A stretch of 5,841 nt of DNA from a bacterium. Lineage in GTDB: Bacteria; Patescibacteriota; Minisyncoccia; Minisyncoccales; UBA10102. The stretch spans positions 1-5,841 of the forward strand of contig JAUSJU010000015.1 of assembly GCA_030647175.1 (NCBI GenBank), read 5' to 3'. Within the stretch, counting starts at the first letter, position 1. The number at the start of each line of letters is the position of its first letter. Under the pieces are notes generated by a model. That model searched no databases. It saw only the letters and a program-made list of their open reading frames with translations, and was not told the DNA's origin. The translations under genes were made by a program, and so were the position numbers. Shown in pieces: positions 1 to 5,841 of this stretch.

Positions 1-2
1 TA

Positions 3-1289
3 GCTTTGCTGGCTCTTATAGGAAGCGCGCTCTTCTTTGCCGTAAAACGCCTCGCCAGTCCTTCGGGGGAGGAAACGGAGAGCTTCTCCTGGATGGTAGG
101 ATTAGGAACGCTGGCGTCGTTCGTTGCGCTCGTGACATCGCTGTTCTTATACACGGCAACCTTCACGACGTGGTTTGTGTTCTGGGTGCTGCTCGCAGGA
201 CTCTCCATACTCATCGGGAAAGAGGTCAAGACCGTTTCCCTCGCCCCGCCTTCGTTTCTTGCGCTCATCTCTTCATTCGTGTTCCTCGTATCTCTCATTT
301 TCGGATTAGGGCTGCTGTTCCTGGGAGGACAAAAGTATATTGCCGAGGTTCAGTACTTAAAAGCCGTCCAGGCTTCCCAGGACGGGAAGCAGGACGAGGC
401 TATCCAGAAAGTGCTGAGAGCCGTACAGCTGAATCCTTCGTCTGATCTCTACTGGCGCGACCTTGCGCAGCTCTACCTGAACCAGGTGAACACGATTTCC
501 CAGAACACCTCTCTTACCGCGGAAGAGCGGCAGAAGGCTCTTCAAGATGCCGTGAACAATGCGGTGGCTTCCGCCCTGCAGACAACGCTGCTCTCTCCAG
601 AGAACGTGGCGAATTGGAACGTGCAGGGATTCGTATACCAGAATCTTATCGGCATCCAGGGAGCTGAAGATTTGGCTACGGAGGCATATCAGAAAGCTTC
701 AGAACTTGATCCTTCTTCTCCGTACAGCCTCACCGAACTTGCCAGGGTGTATATTTTGCAGGCAGACCGCCTGGCCCAGCAGCAGGGACTTCAGGACCAG
801 AGATCCCAGGCTTTGCAGAACGCCTTGGATCAGCTCAACAAGGCAATCGGCTTGAAGAACGATTATTCCCCGGCTCATTATCTGATAGCTGCCGTGTACG
901 ACAAGCAGGGAAATTCAGAGCAGGCGACCCGCAAGCTTGAAGAATTGAAAATCGTAAACCCCAACGACATAGGGCTGGCTTTCCAGCTCGGCATGGTGTA
1001 CTGGCAGAAGGACAATGTGGAAAAAGCCCAGGCAGAGTTTCTCCGCGCAAAGGCTTTGAATCCCCAGTATGCGAACGGTCTCTACATGTTAGGGCTCACC
1101 TACGACAAGCAGGGCAAGAAGGATCTTGCGAAGGAGGCATTCCGGGCGGTCTTGCAATTGAATCCAGACAGCGAAGAGATCAAGCACATTTTGGCGAACC
1201 TGGATTCAGGGAAGCAAGCGCTCAATGGATTGACTCCCGCCCAGCCGCCCGTAAAAGAAGGAGCGCCTCCTGAGATCAAGAAAGAATAG
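3..1289 (+). CDS. Membrane-anchored tetratricopeptide repeat protein, C-terminal part (5' end outside window)
   Basis: The frame is open to the left edge, so the start is not visible; the TTG at 6 is only the first possible start codon inside the window. Counting from that TTG there are 427 residues. The first part is hydrophobic, with the end of one membrane segment (about 1-15) and three more (about 31-50, 54-71, 83-107). From about 112 onward the protein is helical and carries TPR units. The clearest are at 112-145, 203-237, 288-321, 322-355 and 356-389, each with the small/aromatic residue spacing and ending in an 'LNP' or 'LDP'-like turn. A proline-rich charged tail of about 20 residues follows. 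TPR units bind proteins, so this part probably works as a scaffold beside the membrane. Multi-pass membrane proteins ending in TPRs in candidate-phyla bacteria are often related to O-antigen ligase/polymerase (WaaL/Wzy-like) proteins; that is inference, because the diagnostic part would lie upstream. It ends with TAG 20 bases before the rpoB promoter, and no terminator hairpin is visible in between. Confidence 0.85.
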   Translation, partial: ALLALIGSALFFAVKRLASPSGEETESFSWMVGLGTLASFVALVTSLFLYTATFTTWFVFWVLLAGLSILIGKEVKTVSLAPPSFLALISSFVFLVSLIFGLGLLFLGGQKYIAEVQYLKAVQASQDGKQDEAIQKVLRAVQLNPSSDLYWRDLAQLYLNQVNTISQNTSLTAEERQKALQDAVNNAVASALQTTLLSPENVANWNVQGFVYQNLIGIQGAEDLATEAYQKASELDPSSPYSLTELARVYILQADRLAQQQGLQDQRSQALQNALDQLNKAIGLKNDYSPAHYLIAAVYDKQGNSEQATRKLEELKIVNPNDIGLAFQLGMVYWQKDNVEKAQAEFLRAKALNPQYANGLYMLGLTYDKQGKKDLAKEAFRAVLQLNPDSEEIKHILANLDSGKQALNGLTPAQPPVKEGAPPEIKKE

Positions 1290-1308
1290 CCGGAGCCACG
1301 GGTAGCTA

Positions 1309-1337
1309 TTGACAGCATGCACGAGCTTGTGTAAGAT
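1309..1337 (+). promoter_or_regulatory. Sigma70-type promoter for rpoBC
   Basis: A perfect -35 box TTGACA (1309-1314) is followed by a 17-base spacer and a -10 box TAAGAT (1332-1337, four of six consensus bases, including the conserved A at position 2 and T at position 6). Transcription would start near 1344, giving rpoB a leader of about 115 bases. It lies 20 bases after the stop of the TPR gene and is the best promoter match in the gap. The match to consensus is seen directly; activity is inferred. Confidence 0.7.
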
Positions 1338-1374
1338 ACCTTCTAGTTTACATTCACCCTTGAGCTCCGCCCTT

Positions 1375-1402
1375 TTGAACACGCAGTTTTTTTATTTCTA
1401 AT
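1375..1402 (+). promoter_or_regulatory. Possible second, weaker promoter in the rpoB leader
   Basis: TTGAAC (1375-1380) and TCTAAT (1397-1402) are separated by 16 bases. TCTAAT matches five of six consensus -10 bases but lacks the critical A at position 2, and the spacer contains a T7 tract. If used, it would start transcription near 1409, close to the rpoB start. It may simply be AT-rich leader sequence. Confidence 0.25.
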
Positions 1403-1406
1403 CTGT

Positions 1407-1434
1407 CGGCCGCCACTTTTGGCCATTTTTGCCG
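1407..1434 (+). promoter_or_regulatory. Small hairpin with T tract just before rpoB (possible attenuator or translation control)
   Basis: Two alternative pairings are visible. In one, GGCC (1408-1411) pairs with GGCC (1421-1424), followed directly by A and then T5 (1426-1430), which resembles a weak intrinsic terminator. In the other, CGGC (1407-1410) pairs with GCCG (1431-1434) around an inner GCCA/TGGC stem (1412-1415 with 1420-1423). The stems are only 4-5 base pairs, so strong termination is unlikely. The structure covers the TTG 1419 and touches the GTG 1434 candidate starts. Confidence 0.25.
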
Positions 1435-1460
1435 TGTCAGAACTCTCTTCACCACGTCAG

Positions 1461-4400
1461 ATGAAATATTTTGGAAAATCCTCTGTGAGGCTTGCTTTGC
1501 CATACCTGCTGGAGATGCAGCTGGCTGCGTGGAAAAGATTCTGGGAACAGGATTTCAAAGATCTGCTTTCTGAAGTTTCTCCGATCCGGGACTATACGAA
1601 AAAAGAGTTTGAGCTATGGTTTACGGGATTCACCCTGGGAGAGCCGAACTATAAGACGGAAGTTGAGGCGAAAGCAAACAACGATTCCTACGAGGCTCCT
1701 TTGAGGGCGCACACCAAGTTAGTGAACTTGAAGACCAAGGAAATCAAGGAGCAGGAAGTGTTCTTGGCTGACATGCCGTTGATGACCGAGCGGGGCACGT
1801 TCATCGTGAACGGAGTGGAACGAGTCGCCATTTCCCAGCTCATCCGTTCTCCTGGAGCCTTCTTTACGGCTCAGAACGTCGGAACAAGAAGGATATTCGG
1901 AGCAAAGATCATTCCGAACCGAGGAGCGTGGCTTGAGTTTGAAACAGAATCCTCAGGGTTCATTGCAGTGCGCATTGATAGAAAACGAAAGGCGCCAGCC
2001 TCCACGCTGTTGAAGGCTTTTGGGGTGAAAGACGACGAGGTGTTGAAGGCCTTGTTCAAGGACGTGGATACGGGATCTACATCGTTTATTGCAGAGACTC
2101 TGAAAAAGGACTTGGCGAAGACCCAGGAAGAAGCTTTAGTTGAGATCTACAGGAGATTGCGGCCAGGAGACTTCGGAAGCCCTGATACTGCAAAAGAGTT
2201 GATCTCCAATATGTTCTTTAACTTTGAGAGGTACGATCTTTCCAAGGTAGGACGATGGAAGACGCTCCAGCGCCTCCCTGCGCTTTTAAAGAACGCATCT
2301 CCTCAAGCGAAAAAGCAGCAGGACATGACTCCTCAAGAGCGGGTCCTTACGTTGGAAGACGTAGTAGAGGTACTCCGCGAGATCATCCGGCTGAACAACA
2401 CTCCGGGAGCGGTTCCCGATCAGATTGACCACTTGGGGAACAGGAGAGTGAGGACGTTCGCAGAATTCTTGCAGAACCGCTTGCGCGTGGGATTCATGAG
2501 GATGGAGCGCATCATCAAAGACCGCATGTCTACCTTGGATCCCGGCACCATTACGCCCTCTCAATTAATCAACCCGAGGCCCGTGATCGCGGTAGTGAAA
2601 GATTTCTACACGTCTTCCCAGATAACCCAGTTCATGGACAATGAGAATCCCTTGGCTGAATTGGAGCACAAAAGGAGAGTATCGGCGACAGGGCCGGGAG
2701 GATTGACCCGTGAACGGGCCGGTTTTGAAGTGCGCGACGTACAGCCTTCCCACTATGGGAGGATCTGTCCTATTCAAACCCCGGAAGGTCCGAACATCGG
2801 ATTGGTGGGCCACTTGGCTACCTATGCAAGGATCAATCCCTACGGATTCATTGAAACTCCGTACTACAAGGTGAATAAAGGAAAGCTGACCCAGGAACTC
2901 CATTACTTTGCAGCCTATGAAGAAGAGCAGTACATCATAGCGCACGCTGGCATTCCTGTCGGGAAAGACGGAGTCATTATCCCTGCCCGCGTTGAAGCCC
3001 GCATCAATGGAGAGCCGGGATTAGCTGACAGAGATCAGGTGGACTATATGGATGTGAGTTCTGAGCAATCAATCTCAACTGCAACTGCACTTATTCCTTT
3101 CTTGAGGAATGACGACGCGAACCGAGCACTCATGGGTTCTAACATGCAGCGCCAGGCGGTTCCTCTGCTCAAAGCCCAGGCTCCTTTAGTGGGAACGGGC
3201 CTTGAAGAGAGCGTTGCGCGGGATTCGGGTCTGACGATCATCTCGAAAGAAGACGGCGTAGTTTCCGAACTGGATGCCGACCACATCGTAGTAAAAGCAA
3301 AGACCAAAGACGGAAGGGGAAAAGGAATTACGTACCCGCTCCAGAAGTTCCAGAGAACGAACCAATACACCTGTTTCCACCAGCGCCCCATCGTGTCAAA
3401 GGGCGAGTCTGTGAAGAAAGGTCAGATCATAGCTGACGGAGGAGCCATTGAAAACGGAAGACTGGCTCTGGGCACGAACCTGCTCGTGGCATTCATGCCC
3501 TGGCGAGGATGGAACTATGAGGACGCCATCATTCTTTCCCAGCGCCTGGTAAAGCAGGACACGTATACTGCGCTTCATATAGAAGATTTCAGCTGCCAGG
3601 TCAGGGAAACAAAACTGGGTCCAGAAGTGACGACTTCTGACATTCCCAACGTAGGAGAAGAGAAGTTGAAGGATTTAGACGAGGAAGGAATCGTCCGGGT
3701 AGGGGCTGAAGTGGGGCCCAATGACATTCTCGTAGGAAAGATTTCGCCGAAAGGAGAAGCAGACCTTACCGCAGAAGAGCGCCTGCTTCGCGCCATTTTC
3801 GGAGAGAAGGCGAGAGACGTGAAAGACACTTCTCTTACCATGCCTCACGGAAAGCGGGGACGCGTGACGTCAGTGAGGATATTCTCCCGCGACCAGGGCC
3901 ACAAGTTAGACCCCGGGGTCATCAAGTCAATTCATATTGAAATATCCCAGATGAGGAGGATTCAGCCTGGAGACAAGCTTGCGGGACGCCATGGAAACAA
4001 AGGCGTTGTTTCGGTCGTACTGCCGGAAGAAGAGATGCCGTTCTTGGAAGACGGAACTCCTGTAGACGTGGTGCTGAATCCTATGGGAGTAGCTTCCCGT
4101 ATGAACATAGGGCAGATTTTGGAAGCGCACTTAGGATATGCCGCTCAGAAGCTCGGGTACTATGCCGTCACCCCGGGGCTCACGGGAGCTACGGAAGAAG
4201 ACATCAAGCAAGAGCTCAAAGCAGCCGGCCTTCCAGAGGACGGGAAAGTGACCTTGTATGACGGAAGAGACGGCCAGGCATTCCCCAAGAAGATAACCGT
4301 GGGGATCGTGTATATGATGAAGCTCATTCACATGGTGGAAGACAAGATCCACATGCGTTCCATAGGCCCCTACTCGTTGATCACCCAGCAGCCGTTGGGA

Positions 4401-4697
4401 GGGAAAGCCCAGTTCGGAGGCCAGCGGTTCGGAGAAATGGAAGTGTGGGCTTTGGAAGGATATGGGGCAGCGTACACTCTGCAGGAAATCCTCACCATCA
4501 AGTCAGACGACGTTCCGGGACGAGCGGCAGCGTACGAATCCATACTGAAAGGAATCCCTATTCAGACTCCGAACCTTCCCGCCTCCTTCAATCTGTTATT
4601 GAACGAGCTGAGATCTCTCGGGCTGAACATTGAAGTGAAAGAAAAAACAAGGCAGCGGTCGCAAGATGAAGACGAACGACCCAGGAGAAGGCCATAG
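1461..4697 (+). CDS. rpoB: DNA-directed RNA polymerase subunit beta
   Basis: This is the beta subunit of bacterial RNA polymerase, which forms one pincer and half of the catalytic cleft. Numbered from ATG 1461 (1,078 residues), it has the protrusion motif GTFIVNGVERVAISQL (112-127), the rifampicin/fork region SSQITQFMD to ATGPGG (385-414), QTPEG (439-443), MQRQAVPLL (562-570), the flap with LVGKISPKGE, the catalytic GDKLAGRHGNKG whose lysines (839, 847) match E. coli K1065 and K1073, and the C-terminal clamp block QPLGGKAQFGGQRFGEMEVW (about 976-995). It is much shorter than E. coli beta (1,342) because the large lineage insertions are absent. The last 19 residues form a highly charged tail rich in Arg, Asp and Glu. 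The frame is open further upstream to TTG 1419 and GTG 1434. ATG 1461 is preferred because it places the N-terminus close to that of homologues as I recall them; no start has a clear ribosome binding site. It ends in TAG and is followed at once by rpoC. Confidence 0.98.
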   Translation: MKYFGKSSVRLALPYLLEMQLAAWKRFWEQDFKDLLSEVSPIRDYTKKEFELWFTGFTLGEPNYKTEVEAKANNDSYEAPLRAHTKLVNLKTKEIKEQEVFLADMPLMTERGTFIVNGVERVAISQLIRSPGAFFTAQNVGTRRIFGAKIIPNRGAWLEFETESSGFIAVRIDRKRKAPASTLLKAFGVKDDEVLKALFKDVDTGSTSFIAETLKKDLAKTQEEALVEIYRRLRPGDFGSPDTAKELISNMFFNFERYDLSKVGRWKTLQRLPALLKNASPQAKKQQDMTPQERVLTLEDVVEVLREIIRLNNTPGAVPDQIDHLGNRRVRTFAEFLQNRLRVGFMRMERIIKDRMSTLDPGTITPSQLINPRPVIAVVKDFYTSSQITQFMDNENPLAELEHKRRVSATGPGGLTRERAGFEVRDVQPSHYGRICPIQTPEGPNIGLVGHLATYARINPYGFIETPYYKVNKGKLTQELHYFAAYEEEQYIIAHAGIPVGKDGVIIPARVEARINGEPGLADRDQVDYMDVSSEQSISTATALIPFLRNDDANRALMGSNMQRQAVPLLKAQAPLVGTGLEESVARDSGLTIISKEDGVVSELDADHIVVKAKTKDGRGKGITYPLQKFQRTNQYTCFHQRPIVSKGESVKKGQIIADGGAIENGRLALGTNLLVAFMPWRGWNYEDAIILSQRLVKQDTYTALHIEDFSCQVRETKLGPEVTTSDIPNVGEEKLKDLDEEGIVRVGAEVGPNDILVGKISPKGEADLTAEERLLRAIFGEKARDVKDTSLTMPHGKRGRVTSVRIFSRDQGHKLDPGVIKSIHIEISQMRRIQPGDKLAGRHGNKGVVSVVLPEEEMPFLEDGTPVDVVLNPMGVASRMNIGQILEAHLGYAAQKLGYYAVTPGLTGATEEDIKQELKAAGLPEDGKVTLYDGRDGQAFPKKITVGIVYMMKLIHMVEDKIHMRSIGPYSLITQQPLGGKAQFGGQRFGEMEVWALEGYGAAYTLQEILTIKSDDVPGRAAAYESILKGIPIQTPNLPASFNLLLNELRSLGLNIEVKEKTRQRSQDEDERPRRRP
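4683..4691 (+). promoter_or_regulatory. Ribosome binding site of rpoC
   Basis: AGGAGAAGG lies within the last codons of rpoB. Its GAAGG part ends 12 bases before ATG 4704, slightly longer than ideal, while the AGGAG part is 16 bases away. It is the only purine-rich Shine-Dalgarno-like element before rpoC and supports ATG 4704 as the start. Its placement inside rpoB suggests that translation of the two subunits is closely linked. Confidence 0.55.
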
Positions 4698-4703
4698 ACA
4701 TAT

Positions 4704-5841
4704 ATGAAAGTTACTGATCTTGAAGCATTGCGCATAAAGTTAGCTTCTCCGGAAGACATCCTCAAGTGGTCGTTCGGAGAAGTGACGAAACCTGAAACCA
4801 TCAATTACCGCACGCAGCGCGCGGAGAAAGACGGGCTTTTTGACGAGCGCATTTTCGGGCCCGAGAAGGACTACGAATGCTACTGCGGGAAGTACCGCAA
4901 GATCCGGTACAAGGGAGTGGTATGCGAAAAGTGCGGAGTGGAAGTCACCAAGTCTTCCGTGAGAAGGGAGCGCATGGGCCACATCCAGCTGGCCACTCCT
5001 TCTTCCCATATCTGGTTCTTGAGAGGAGTGCCTTCTCGCATCGGCATGGTGCTGGACGTTCCGTTCCAGAGCTTGGAGCGCGTCATTTATTTTGCAGCCT
5101 ACATTATTACCAAGGTTGACCAGAACGCAAAGAAAGCAGCATCGGAATCCATAGAAGCAGAATTCAAACAGAAGATCCGGGGGAAGGCCGAGAAGGAGAA
5201 ACAGGAGGTCAAGGTGGCGAGAGACCGGGCGAAAGACGAAATTGCCTCGTTAAAACCCTTGAAGGTGCTTTCTGAAATTGAGTACCAGAACCTTTCCATG
5301 AAATATGGAGAAGTGTTTGAGGCGGGAACCGGAGCTGAAACCGTCAGAGAGTGCTTTGCAAAGCTTGATCTGAAAGAAGAGATGAAAAAATTGGAGCAGG
5401 ACCTGCCCTCTGCTTCTCCATTGAACAAGAAGAAGATCGCTTCCCGCATCAAGTTTTTCAGGTCTATGGCAGAAGCCGGCGTTCGTCCCGAATGGATGAT
5501 CTTGACGCAGATTCCTGTGCTGCCTCCTGACCTGCGCCCCATGGTGCAGTTAGACGGAGGAAGGTACGCTTCGTCTGATTTGAATGATCTGTATCGCAGA
5601 GTCATCAACAGGAATAACCGGTTGAAGTATTTATTGGAGATAGCAGCTCCCGAAGTGATCGTCAGGAACGAAAAGCGAATGCTCCAGGAAGCAGTAGACG
5701 CTTTGATTGATAACTCCATGAGAAAGGGCACTATGACCCAGGCTACTACAGGGGGCAGGAGGCTATTGAAGTCTCTTGCGGATATGTTGAAAGGAAAGCA
5801 GGGAAGGTTTAGGCAGAACCTGCTCGGAAAACGCGTGGACT
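4704..5841 (+). CDS. rpoC: DNA-directed RNA polymerase subunit beta', N-terminal part (3' end outside window)
   Basis: The frame runs from ATG 4704 to the right edge without a stop (379 codons plus one base), so the gene is cut by the window and not broken. Beta' forms the clamp and the other half of the active site. Visible in order are KPETINYRT near residue 29, the zinc ribbon with Cys59, Cys61, Cys74 and Cys77 (CxC-x12-CxxC, equivalent to E. coli C70/C72/C85/C88), RRERMGHIQLA (87-97), PEWMIL and PPDLRPMVQLDGGRYASSDLN (lid, ending at 294), then the clamp helices DLYRRVINRNNRL to LQEAVDALIDN (about 295-337), the main docking site for sigma region 2, the rudder (338-354), and LKGKQGRFRQNLLGKRVD at the edge. 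The catalytic NADFDGD motif would lie beyond the window. Residues 140-186 are a charged helical insert and the rudder is unusual. It starts 6 bases after the rpoB stop, in the universal rpoB-rpoC order. Confidence 0.97.
   Translation, partial: MKVTDLEALRIKLASPEDILKWSFGEVTKPETINYRTQRAEKDGLFDERIFGPEKDYECYCGKYRKIRYKGVVCEKCGVEVTKSSVRRERMGHIQLATPSSHIWFLRGVPSRIGMVLDVPFQSLERVIYFAAYIITKVDQNAKKAASESIEAEFKQKIRGKAEKEKQEVKVARDRAKDEIASLKPLKVLSEIEYQNLSMKYGEVFEAGTGAETVRECFAKLDLKEEMKKLEQDLPSASPLNKKKIASRIKFFRSMAEAGVRPEWMILTQIPVLPPDLRPMVQLDGGRYASSDLNDLYRRVINRNNRLKYLLEIAAPEVIVRNEKRMLQEAVDALIDNSMRKGTMTQATTGGRRLLKSLADMLKGKQGRFRQNLLGKRVD

Larger units (their letters stand above)
1338..1460 (+). other. rpoB untranslated leader
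   Basis: This stretch between the promoter and the chosen rpoB start holds no gene that I can support. It contains a T7 tract (1387-1393), a weak promoter-like pair and a small hairpin followed by T5. No Shine-Dalgarno sequence is seen before any of the three possible rpoB starts. The first roughly seven bases would lie before the transcription start. I recognise no known ribosomal-protein or RNA polymerase leader motif. Confidence 0.5.

Noticed and set aside
170..855. + strand frames at 170-445 and 559-855 inside the TPR gene
   Set aside because: They overlap the TPR reading frame and give Arg/Cys-rich composition without motifs; the TPR frame explains the sequence.
1387..1397. T7AT3 tract as an intrinsic terminator for the TPR gene
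   Set aside because: No stable stem lies directly upstream; the best pairing is TTCA with TGAA around a 19-base loop, which is too weak. It also lies downstream of the rpoB promoter.
2286..3391. Several - strand open frames of 64-126 codons opposite rpoB
   Set aside because: All are covered by conserved rpoB coding sequence, have no ribosome binding site or promoter that I can see, and show no domain.
5099..5731. 210-codon open frame on the - strand
   Set aside because: It lies entirely opposite rpoC, whose protein is highly conserved in this stretch. The reverse translation is rich in Ser and Phe with no recognisable domain, as expected for an antisense shadow.
4704..5841. rpoC as a truncated or broken gene
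   Set aside because: The frame is intact to the last base of the window and the conserved motifs run on in order, so the end is only the window edge.
1461..5841. Alternative genetic code (TGA as glycine) of some candidate-phyla bacteria
   Set aside because: No in-frame TGA occurs at conserved glycines; all are GGN, and both visible gene ends are TAG.

Overview
The window holds three genes, all on the + strand. They are the 3' part of a membrane protein with tetratricopeptide repeats (3-1289, cut by the left edge), a complete rpoB (1461-4697, RNA polymerase beta) and the 5' third of rpoC (4704-5841, beta', cut by the right edge). Nothing supported lies on the - strand, and I see no tRNA, rRNA, CRISPR array, insertion sequence or repeat array.

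The likely source is an uncultivated bacterium of the candidate phyla radiation, probably the Parcubacteria group. This is inferred from three things. RpoB is short (about 1,078 residues) and lacks the large lineage insertions of proteobacterial beta. Its sequence style is like Parcubacteria beta as I remember it. rpoB follows a multi-pass membrane TPR gene, not the usual rplKAJL ribosomal genes. The complete stops seen are both TAG, no TGA occurs in frame, and glycine is encoded by GGN, so nothing points to the TGA=Gly code of Gracilibacteria/SR1. I cannot give a species.

Layout: the TPR gene ends at 1289. A 171-base gap follows. It starts with a good sigma70-type promoter (TTGACA at 1309, 17-base spacer, TAAGAT at 1332), then a leader of roughly 115 bases with a T7 tract, a weaker second promoter-like pair and a small hairpin with a T5 tract just before the rpoB start. 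rpoB has no clear Shine-Dalgarno sequence and three possible starts (TTG 1419, GTG 1434, ATG 1461). rpoC starts 6 bases after the rpoB stop, with a purine-rich ribosome binding site inside the end of rpoB, so the two subunits are made from one operon.

RpoB and RpoC together form the active-site cleft and clamp of RNA polymerase, and all catalytic and structural signatures visible here look intact. The TPR protein has no obvious functional link to transcription and appears to be a separate upstream unit. I see no new biological system. The points worth a second look are the rpoBC leader, the gene order, a charged insert and a divergent rudder in beta', and natural substitutions in the rifampicin pocket of beta.
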